Positions 1-4,978 of a DNA stretch of 6,852 nt are shown one piece after another (position 1 is the first letter of the stretch; each line of letters opens with the position of its first letter). Below the pieces are notes generated by a model, which made no database searches, had not been told where the DNA came from, and saw only the letters and a program-made list of their open reading frames with translations. The DNA comes from Desulfobacteraceae bacterium (GTDB taxonomy: Bacteria; Desulfobacterota; DSM-4660; Desulfatiglandales; Desulfatiglandaceae), in NCBI GenBank assembly GCA_030642205.1, contig DAOWOF010000130.1, positions 1 to 6,852 of the forward strand, given 5' to 3'. The translations under genes were made by a program, and so were the position numbers.

Positions 1-76
1 ATTTCAAAGATGCTGATTTCAGACGCGCAACACTGATATGATTAAACTTTGAAACTGTTTGAACCATAGAGATCGT
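1..76 (+). repeat. Direct repeat copy 1 (left arm of the inverted repeat)
   Basis: The first 64 bases are identical to 2082-2145 except for one change (G at 25, A in the other copy). Similarity then continues to about 76 with one substitution and one single-base gap. Inside the unit, TTTCAAAG (2-9) and CTTTGAAA (47-54) are perfect 8-base complements, and CTGA/TCAG (13-16 and 19-22) can form a small hairpin within the loop, so a transcript or single strand of this unit could fold. The true left edge is outside the window. Confidence 0.85.
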
Positions 77-233
77 TAAGAAAGAACCCATCAGGGGTGA
101 ATCTATTTGTAGAATTTCCTAGTGTGTCATTATACATGTTTATATTTAACGGGTTCTTTCTTTACGACCTCTTATACATGAGTTTTTTCATGGTTTAATC
201 AGATTAGTGTTGCGGTGGATATTCGCTAAATAG
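1..233. repeat. Large imperfect inverted repeat, MITE-like, left end cut by the window
   Basis: Bases 26-89 and 151-214 form two 64-base arms that align without gaps as reverse complements at 46 of 64 positions. The best blocks are the outer 22 bases (20 match, core CGCAACACT) and the inner 12 bases (AAGAAAGAACCC against GGGTTCTTTCTT). The spacer is 90-150. The similarity continues weakly outward to about 233, where the right arm ends in AAATAG, matching the CTATTT that begins the second copy at 2080. No reading frame for a transposase is present, so if mobile it would be a non-autonomous element moved in trans. It lies directly upstream of a decayed LuxR fragment and may have taken part in disrupting that gene. 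The inverted symmetry and the second copy are seen directly; mobility is inferred. The family is not one I recognise. Confidence 0.7.
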
Positions 234-280
234 TTACAAAAAAACAAGCATCCTTCAAGCTTGGGTTACACTTTAATTCC

Positions 281-486
281 TGGATCGGAGTCTTCGCTTA
301 CCTTCCGCCTGTGCTGGAACTCCTGGTAAATTCTTCTCTGTCAACATCTCTGACCAATAGGAATCCGGAGGTGCTTCGCATGGTGTACAAGGGAATAGAA
401 ATACAAGAATCTCAAGGCATCTTGAAACCAGCCCACATATCGTAAAAAGTCATGTGAGCCATATTTTTAACAAGGTTTGTGTAAAC
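281..486 (+). pseudogene. Decayed C-terminal fragment of a LuxR-type (GerE-like HTH) regulator
   Basis: Reading from 350 gives LTNRNPEVLRMVYKGIEIQE, which matches the start of a LuxR-family DNA-binding domain. The frame then breaks near base 410. One frame over, from 412, it continues as SRHLETSPHIVKSHVSHIF and then NKVCVN, the recognition-helix half of the same domain. A single missing base (GAATCTCA where GAAATCTCA would read E-I-S) explains the break. The first frame meets a stop at 443-445; the second runs to a stop at 517-519, past the DUF3786 start. Upstream, the first frame is open from 230 but only about 281-349 looks like plausible linker (a leucine-rich PVLELLVNSSLSTS stretch). The sensor or receiver domain that would precede the HTH is absent. 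The fragment should not make a working regulator. The domain assignment rests on motif recognition by eye. Confidence 0.75.
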
Positions 487-489
487 AGA

Positions 490-495
490 GGGAGG
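490..495 (+). promoter_or_regulatory. Ribosome binding site for the DUF3786 gene
   Basis: GGGAGG lies 7 bases before the ATG at 503. This strong purine-rich site, formed within the tail of the LuxR remnant, supports the chosen start and suggests the gene is still expressed despite sitting behind a pseudogene. Confidence 0.7.
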
Positions 496-502
496 TTACC
501 AT

Positions 503-1324
503 ATGCCACAACTAAATAATCCTATTGAAATCCTGAAACTTCTCAATAAATCGAATTGTAGGGAATGCAATGAACCCACATGCCTTGCATTTGCCGCCGC
601 AGTATTTAATGGGAATAAACAACTCGCAGAATGCCCTCACCTTGAGAGCGATGTAATTGAGCGATTTGGCGGGAAAACCAAAAAGCGAAAGTCAATTGAA
701 CAAGATATGAAAGATATTGTAGAGCAGTTGAAAATAAAAGTGTCCAAAATAGACCTTTTGTCAGCTGCGCAGAGATTGGGGTCTGAGTTTTCTGATGACA
801 AATTAACGATCAAGATTTGCGGAAAGAATTTCATTGTTGATTCAAAGGGGGAGCTATCATCTGAAATCCATATGAATCCATGGGTGACGATACCTGCTCT
901 TAGCTATATACTGAACTGCAAGGGAATGCCTCTTTCAGGAAAATGGGTTCCATTAAGGGAACTTGAGGGTGGTCAGGACTGGCACCGGCTTTTTGGGCAA
1001 CGATGTGAAAGACCGCTGAAAAAGGTTGCTGATTCTTATACGGATCTTTTCAATGATATGCTTCATATTTTCAAAGGAAGACAGGTGAAAAATCATTACC
1101 AGTCAGATATTTCACTTATCTTGCATCCACTGCCATTAGTGCCGGTACTAATCTGCTACTGGAGGCCGGAGGATGGACTCGAATCCACCCTCAATATATT
1201 TTTCGATTCAACAGCAGAAGACAATCTTAATATTGATTCCATATATGCCCTTGGCACCGGCCTTGTAATGATGTTTGAAAAGATTGCTTTGACGCATGGT
1301 GAAACAAAAAAGGGACGACCTTAA
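503..1324 (+). CDS. DUF3786 domain protein with N-terminal [4Fe-4S]-type cysteine motif
   Basis: The 273-residue protein has two parts. Residues 8-47 carry four cysteines, C19, C22, C27 and C44, spaced CX2CX4CX16C. This is the pattern of the small FeS domain (PF04060) found in RnfB and in the large subunit of the corrinoid iron-sulfur protein, where it binds a [4Fe-4S] cluster. A charged, helical linker (about 55-85) leads to a DUF3786-like domain (about 88-262) with the conserved-looking stretches NPWVTIPALSYIL, SGKWVPLREL and LHPLPLVPVLICYW. There is no signal peptide or membrane segment, so it is probably cytoplasmic. The biochemical role is unknown; a redox or cofactor-linked role in anaerobic metabolism is only suggested by the FeS motif. 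The start is set by GGGAGG 7 bases upstream. It follows the LuxR remnant and stands alone, converging on the psiE-like gene, with no clear partner. Confidence 0.85.
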   Translation: MPQLNNPIEILKLLNKSNCRECNEPTCLAFAAAVFNGNKQLAECPHLESDVIERFGGKTKKRKSIEQDMKDIVEQLKIKVSKIDLLSAAQRLGSEFSDDKLTIKICGKNFIVDSKGELSSEIHMNPWVTIPALSYILNCKGMPLSGKWVPLRELEGGQDWHRLFGQRCERPLKKVADSYTDLFNDMLHIFKGRQVKNHYQSDISLILHPLPLVPVLICYWRPEDGLESTLNIFFDSTAEDNLNIDSIYALGTGLVMMFEKIALTHGETKKGRP

Positions 1325-1510
1325 ATAATTAAACAATCTGGCATAACGCCTGCTGCTGTCAGTCATGCAGTTTAGCAATGAGAAAAAATGGCAAAGGAAC
1401 AAGGTTGCCAACTGGAAACCCGGGTTGTTTGAATATCCAGGGTTGTCCCCAATTTTAGCCTGTTATTTATGCCTTTTCTGCAGTAAAATGCAAGAAAGTC
1501 TTTTATAATC
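1325..1510. other. Convergent gap between the DUF3786 and PsiE-like genes; no gene or clear terminator seen
   Basis: Both flanking genes end here, so a bidirectional terminator would be expected. I find only a weak hairpin, TGGCAA/TTGCCA (1389-1394 and 1405-1410), without a following T-run, and a short palindrome AACCCGGGTT (1417-1426). No start codon with a binding site and no recognisable protein remnant was found on either strand. Confidence 0.4.
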
Positions 1511-1948
1511 CTATTTTTCCTTTTCGGATTCAGGGCTAAAAATTACGGCTAATGTTCGAACAATTCCTAATGAAAAAATTAATGCAGCAAATCCTATAAG
1601 GATTTGATTCTCAAGATTTTCATGAGTGTAGAGAATTATAATGAGTTCTCGGATAATAAATATAATAAATGGATCCATCATACTATGAAGACGAAATCGT
1701 TTTGATTTGAAATATTCAACAAAACTTCGGAATAATTCTAGAATTACCAGAAAAGACAAAATATCTGTAATGATATGGCTGAATCCAATGGCAAAATTTT
1801 TCATAGGAAACAAATCTTTTATTGAATATATTGTTTTTCCAAGACCTAAAATCAAGGTAAGAATTATAAAAATAATAAGTGTATTAATTATCACCTTTAA
1901 TGATATTTGAAATAATTCTTCAATGCTTTTGTTTTTATAAAAAATCAT
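1511..1948 (-). CDS. PsiE-like small integral membrane protein (phosphate-starvation-inducible PsiE family)
   Basis: The 145-residue protein has four hydrophobic segments, at about 17-39, 57-76, 92-107 and 115-137, consistent with an inner-membrane protein. The pattern resembles PsiE (PF06146; E. coli PsiE is 136 residues): GLGKTIYSIKDLF after the first segment, ILELFRSFVEYFKSKRFRLH (69-88) at the end of the second, and FIIRELIIILY (97-107) in the third. The charged residues E71, R74, R100 and E101 inside or beside hydrophobic segments fit the family. PsiE is named for induction by phosphate starvation in E. coli, but its function is unknown, and I see no clear PhoB box here. AGGGAAG lies 4 bases before the ATG at 1948. 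The gene is much more AT-rich than its neighbours: two 60-base lines counted by hand gave 15% (1861-1920) and 27% (1561-1620) G+C, against 43% for a carB line (5161-5220). This may reflect membrane codon bias, transfer, or both. Confidence 0.7.
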   Translation of the reverse strand: MIFYKNKSIEELFQISLKVIINTLIIFIILTLILGLGKTIYSIKDLFPMKNFAIGFSHIITDILSFLVILELFRSFVEYFKSKRFRLHSMMDPFIIFIIRELIIILYTHENLENQILIGFAALIFSLGIVRTLAVIFSPESEKEK

Positions 1949-2000
1949 TGCACTTCCCTTTTCATGTTAACAGGTATTCATTCATTTTATATGCTAAACT

Positions 2001-2030
2001 ATTATAAATTAAACATATTTCAATGATGTT
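2001..2030 (-). promoter_or_regulatory. Possible promoter for the psiE-like gene
   Basis: On the minus strand a perfect TATAAT lies at 2006-2001, about 50 bases before the start codon. The -35 position is poor (AACATC at 2030-2025 with an 18-base spacer), so only the -10 element supports this. In such AT-rich DNA a chance match is quite possible. Confidence 0.25.
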
Positions 2031-2079
2031 AGGTTGTTGTTAAGATATGATTATGTGAAAAGAAAACGTAACTATTCAG

Positions 2080-2156
2080 CTATTTCAAAGATGCTGATTT
2101 CAGACACGCAACACTGATATGATTAAACTTTGAAACTGTTTGAACTTAGAGATCGT
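2080..2156 (+). repeat. Direct repeat copy 2 of the left inverted-repeat arm
   Basis: Bases 2082-2145 match 1-64 at 63 of 64 positions in the same orientation, and similarity continues to the GATCGT ending at 2156. This copy begins with CTATTT at 2080, showing where the element edge may lie, which copy 1 cannot show. Unlike copy 1 it has no following inverted arm: the sequence after 2156 does not resemble 90-233. It is therefore a half-element or solo end. The internal 8-base complement TTTCAAAG/CTTTGAAA (2083-2090 and 2128-2135) is kept intact. Confidence 0.85.
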
Positions 2157-2304
2157 AACTTCCTGACCAGCAACAGAGATTTGGAGTTCTACCATTTACA
2201 AGCCCATCAAATTTGATTACACCTCAGAGCTTCTTTCATATGGTTAAAATGTCACCAATATATTTTTTGTTGCTATTTTATGTCATAATGAGTACACAAC
2301 AGCC

Positions 2305-2332
2305 TAGATTAAATTACAGGATCCTGTATAAG
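2305..2332 (+). promoter_or_regulatory. Weak candidate promoter for the hisH-hisF-carA-carB run
   Basis: TATAAG (2327-2332) fits the -10 consensus at five of six positions, with TAGATT (2305-2310, three of six matches to TTGACA) 16 bases upstream. Transcription would start near 2339, leaving a leader of about 70 bases before hisH. The match is modest and was found by eye. Confidence 0.25.
2315..2328. promoter_or_regulatory. Perfect 14-base palindrome, possible operator
   Basis: TACAGGATCCTGTA is a perfect dyad 80 bases upstream of hisH and fills most of the spacer of the candidate promoter, touching its -10 element. The position would suit a dimeric repressor controlling the his-car genes. 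The responsible protein is unknown, and the motif is not one I can assign. Confidence 0.35.
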
Positions 2333-2408
2333 AAAAAAGGACACCTCATTATTTTTAATATCCTTAAAAAAAAATGCGAAAAACTATAAGAAATTAATCA
2401 AAATATCA

Positions 2409-3047
2409 ATGATATCAATAATTGACTATAAGGCAGGCAATCTCAAAAGTGTTGAAAGGGCTGTGAATAAGTTGGGATTCCCTTGCAAGATAACCCAAAA
2501 GCAGGATGAAATACTAAATTCTGAACGTATCATCTTTCCCGGGGTAGGGGCTGCAGGAAAAGCCACTGAGGATCTAAGACAACTGGGTCTGGATCAAATT
2601 TTGCTCCAATCCTTCAAGCAAGGAAAGCCAATCCTTGGGATCTGTTTGGGAGCCCAGATTATCCTGGATAAGAGTGAAGAAAATAATGCCATCTGCCTTG
2701 GTCTGATTAAAGGCAATGTCATTCGTTTTCCATCTCCTCTTTTATCACCGGAAAAAAAACGTCTCAAGATACCCCATATGGGATGGAATGGAGTCAAACT
2801 GCTCAAAGAACATCCTGTACTTAAGGATCTTAAAGAAGAGGATGAATTTTATTTTGTTCACTCTTATTACACTCTGCCGGCCTCTGAAAAGGACATAATA
2901 GGAATGACAAATCACGGGATTGATTTTTCATCCATTATCGGGCATAAAAATCTGATCGCAACGCAATTTCATCCGGAAAAAAGCGGCCCTGCCGGACTGT
3001 CAATCCTCAAGAATTTTTGTCTTTGGAGTGGAACAGATGTTGAGTAA
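2409..3047 (+). CDS. hisH: Imidazole glycerol phosphate synthase, glutaminase subunit HisH
   Basis: HisH hydrolyses glutamine and passes ammonia to HisF for the fifth step of histidine synthesis, in the cytoplasm. The 212-residue length is normal. The protein opens with IIDYKAGNLKSV, typical of HisH, has the oxyanion loop PGVGAAG (44-50), the nucleophile C79 in GICLGAQ, and H188 and E190 in ATQFHPEKSG, completing the class I amidotransferase triad. PHMGWN (122-127) and FVHSYY (149-154) are further HisH signatures that separate it from other glutaminases. The ATG start gives the expected N-terminus, although no good Shine-Dalgarno sequence precedes it (AAGAAATTAATCAAAATATC upstream). It is the first gene of the run and overlaps hisF by 11 bases, as expected for two subunits made in equal amounts. 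Confidence 0.95.
   Translation: MISIIDYKAGNLKSVERAVNKLGFPCKITQKQDEILNSERIIFPGVGAAGKATEDLRQLGLDQILLQSFKQGKPILGICLGAQIILDKSEENNAICLGLIKGNVIRFPSPLLSPEKKRLKIPHMGWNGVKLLKEHPVLKDLKEEDEFYFVHSYYTLPASEKDIIGMTNHGIDFSSIIGHKNLIATQFHPEKSGPAGLSILKNFCLWSGTDVE
3025..3028 (+). promoter_or_regulatory. hisF ribosome binding site inside the end of hisH
   Basis: GGAG lies 8 bases before the ATG at 3037 and within the hisH coding region. It decides the start: a GTG at 3028 would add three residues but would overlap this site and lack one of its own. Confidence 0.6.
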
Positions 3048-3816
3048 AAGGATTATACCCTGCCTTGATGTAAGAGACGGCAAGACCACAAAGGGTATAA
3101 AATTTAAAGAAAACATAGACATTGGCGATCCCGTGGAAATGGCACATCATTATTATCTGCAAGGTGCCGATGAAATTGTCTTTTACGATATTACAGCCTC
3201 CAGCGACCATCGCGATATTATGATAGATGTAGTACGGCGGGTAGCCGAGACAATCTTTATCCCCTTTTCAGTCGGAGGCGGAATTCGCACCCTGAACGAT
3301 ATGCGTCAGGTACTTTTGGCAGGAGCTGAAAAGGTAAGCGTCAACAGCGCCGCTGTAAAAAATCCCCAAATTATTTCCCAGGGGGCCAGATCCTTTGGCA
3401 GCCAATGCATTGTCCTGGGAATGGATGTGAAAAAGGTTCAGGCCACGCCTGATATCCCATCCGGTTATGAGATTGTCATACATGGAGGCAGAGCATGTAC
3501 TGGAATGGATGCCCTGGAATGGGCCAGACAGGGAGAAGACATGGGAGCTGGAGAGATATGTCTCAACTCCATTGATGCCGATGGCACCCAAAATGGTTAT
3601 GAATTGGTTTTGACAGCGCTCATTTCAAGCAATGTAAATATCCCTGTCATCGCATCAGGCGGAGCCGGCAATATCGATCATCTCCAGGAAGCGCTCACAA
3701 GAGGCAGGGCAGATGCCGCCCTGGTAGCATCTATTATCCACTATGGAACTTATTCTATAAAAGAGATAAAGGATACCTTGGCCCTCAAGGGTGTCAAAGT
3801 TCGAAAAAACTGGTAA
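3037..3816 (+). CDS. hisF: Imidazole glycerol phosphate synthase, cyclase subunit HisF
   Basis: HisF uses ammonia from HisH to turn PRFAR into imidazole glycerol phosphate and AICAR, linking histidine and purine synthesis. The 259-residue (beta/alpha)8 barrel begins MLSKRIIPCLDVRDGK, the usual N-terminus, which is why I start at the ATG rather than at the in-frame GTG at 3028. The general acid/base pair is present: D11 in CLDV and D130 in VLGMDVKK. Other family marks are DITASSDHRD (51-60), the phosphate loop SVGGGIRT (78-85), HGGRACTGMDALEWA, the strand with NSIDADGTQNGY, and the second phosphate loop IASGGAGN. It is shorter at both ends than nothing expected; length is normal for the family. 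Overlap with hisH and a 2-base gap to carA indicate coupled translation within one transcript. Confidence 0.95.
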   Translation: MLSKRIIPCLDVRDGKTTKGIKFKENIDIGDPVEMAHHYYLQGADEIVFYDITASSDHRDIMIDVVRRVAETIFIPFSVGGGIRTLNDMRQVLLAGAEKVSVNSAAVKNPQIISQGARSFGSQCIVLGMDVKKVQATPDIPSGYEIVIHGGRACTGMDALEWARQGEDMGAGEICLNSIDADGTQNGYELVLTALISSNVNIPVIASGGAGNIDHLQEALTRGRADAALVASIIHYGTYSIKEIKDTLALKGVKVRKNW

Positions 3817-3818
3817 AC

Positions 3819-4952
3819 ATGAAAGCCTTATTAGCCTTAGAAGACGGAACAATTTATAAAGGATACTCCTTTGCGGGATCTTGTGATACTGTTGGAGAAG
3901 TTGTATTTAATACCAGCATGACCGGTTACCAGGAGATCCTTACCGATCCTTCCTATTGTGGTCAGATGGTGACTATGACCTATCCATTGATAGGAACTTA
4001 CGGAATTAATAATGAAGATATTGAGTCATCCAGGATCCAGGTAAAGGCTTTGCTGGTAAAAGAGTATCAGAATTTCCCAAGTAACTGGCGCTCACAAAAG
4101 AGCCTGGCCGATTATCTCAGGGAATCAATGATACCTGGAATCGAAGGGATTGATACCAGAGCCCTCACCAGACATATTCGATTGCAAGGCGCTATGAAAG
4201 CAGCTATTTCCACCAGGGATCTTGATCCTGATTCTCTGGTGCAAAAAGCAAAGGCTGCCCCTGAAATTGAAGGACGGGATCTTGTTAAAGAAGTTACTTG
4301 CAAAAAACCTCTTTTGTGGCAGGATGGAAATCCTGCTCCTTTGAATGGAGGGCTTGATAATTTCAGATGGCCAGATAATAATGACAAATTCCGCGTGATA
4401 GCAATGGATTTTGGAATCAAATATAATATTCTTCGATCCCTGGAACAAAAAGGCTGCTCCATACTCCTTGTTCCGGCAGATACGGATTCTGAAACTATTA
4501 ACCGGCTGGCTCCGGATGGATTATTCCTGAGTAATGGTCCAGGCGACCCTGCTCCGATAAGCTATGGAATAGAAACCATAAAAAAACAGATAGGCCAAAG
4601 GCCTATTTTTGGGATCTGTCTTGGGCATCAACTTCTTGGCCTGGCCATGGGTGGAAGCACATTTAAGCTAAAATTTGGGCATCGGGGCGGAAATCAACCT
4701 GTCAAAGATCTGGCTACAGGTAAAATCGAGATTTCATCCCAAAATCATGGTTTTTGTATTGATATGGAATCCCTTAAAGATCAGGATATTTATTTAAGTC
4801 ATATAAATCTGAATGACCGTACGGTGGAGGGACTTTCCCATAAGACCCTGCCCATCTTTTCTGTCCAGTATCATCCTGAGGCCTCGCCCGGCCCCCATGA
4901 TGCCGGGTATCTTTTTGACCGTTTTATAGAAATGATGAAAGCTGATAAATAA
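3819..4952 (+). CDS. carA: Carbamoyl phosphate synthetase, small (glutaminase) subunit CarA
   Basis: CarA hydrolyses glutamine and delivers ammonia through a tunnel to CarB, for arginine and pyrimidine synthesis. The 377-residue protein has the CarA-specific N-terminal domain (about 1-150) with ALEDGTIYKGYSFA, GEVVFNTSMTGYQEILTDPS and PGIEGIDTRALTRHIR. The class I glutaminase domain follows (about 191-377), with MDFGIKYNILR, the oxyanion region SNGPGDP (238-244), nucleophile C267 in GICLGHQ, FGHRGGNQPV (286-295), and H352/E354 in YHPEASPGPHD. All triad members are present and the length is normal. The ATG is two bases after the hisF stop, with no clear binding site, so translation is probably coupled to hisF. 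A terminator-like hairpin lies just before the catalytic cysteine codon (see 4590-4610). Confidence 0.96.
   Translation: MKALLALEDGTIYKGYSFAGSCDTVGEVVFNTSMTGYQEILTDPSYCGQMVTMTYPLIGTYGINNEDIESSRIQVKALLVKEYQNFPSNWRSQKSLADYLRESMIPGIEGIDTRALTRHIRLQGAMKAAISTRDLDPDSLVQKAKAAPEIEGRDLVKEVTCKKPLLWQDGNPAPLNGGLDNFRWPDNNDKFRVIAMDFGIKYNILRSLEQKGCSILLVPADTDSETINRLAPDGLFLSNGPGDPAPISYGIETIKKQIGQRPIFGICLGHQLLGLAMGGSTFKLKFGHRGGNQPVKDLATGKIEISSQNHGFCIDMESLKDQDIYLSHINLNDRTVEGLSHKTLPIFSVQYHPEASPGPHDAGYLFDRFIEMMKADK
4590..4610 (+). other. Terminator-like hairpin inside carA
   Basis: ATAGGCC (4590-4596), a three-base AAA loop and GGCCTAT (4600-4606) form a perfect 7-base stem, with five T residues at 4606-4610 and an A-run at 4581-4586 on the other side. 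In isolation it would pass as a weak intrinsic terminator. It encodes IGQRPIF just ahead of GICLGHQ, so the sequence is also explained by coding need, and translating ribosomes would normally stop it from folding. Confidence 0.35.
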
Positions 4953-4978
4953 AATTTCTTGCACCGAATATTTAAATT

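Larger units (their letters stand above)
1949..2408. other. Divergent intergenic region between the psiE-like gene and hisH
   Basis: This 460-base stretch separates the minus-strand psiE-like gene from the plus-strand his-car run. It holds, in order, the AT-rich leader of the psiE-like gene, repeat copy 2 (2080-2156), about 150 bases of unassigned sequence, a perfect 14-base palindrome (2315-2328) and an A-rich leader before hisH. No histidine-rich leader peptide of the classical his attenuator type is present, and I recognise no riboswitch or T-box. Confidence 0.6.

Noticed and set aside
1389..1410. TGGCAA/TTGCCA hairpin after the DUF3786 gene
   Set aside because: The 6-base stem has a 10-base loop and no following T-run, so it is not a credible terminator.
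2337..2365. AAGGA/TCCTT inverted pair with a T-run on the minus strand, terminator-like
   Set aside because: The stem is only 5 bases with a 19-base loop, and there is no minus-strand gene upstream of it to terminate.
2288..2389. Small 33-codon frame upstream of hisH (starts MSTQQPRLNY), a possible leader peptide
   Set aside because: It has no ribosome binding site, only one histidine and no histidine run, and it looks like the chance reading of an A-rich leader.
1..2408. A new defence or mobile system in the left half
   Set aside because: No nuclease, transposase, integrase, reverse transcriptase or toxin-antitoxin motif was seen on either strand; only a repeat, a broken regulator and two single genes are supported.
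3028..3036. Upstream GTG start for hisF
   Set aside because: It would add VEQ-type residues not found at the standard HisF N-terminus and would overlap the only good binding site, which serves the ATG at 3037.
2409..3816. HisH/HisF pair as surface-polysaccharide amidotransferase paralogues rather than histidine enzymes
   Set aside because: Canonical signatures and both catalytic aspartates of HisF are present, and no polysaccharide genes are nearby; the neighbours are carAB.
4112..4462. Long minus-strand reading frames across carA, and similar ones across carB and hisF
   Set aside because: They lie antisense to well-conserved genes, have no family resemblance, and are explained by the codon use of the real frame.
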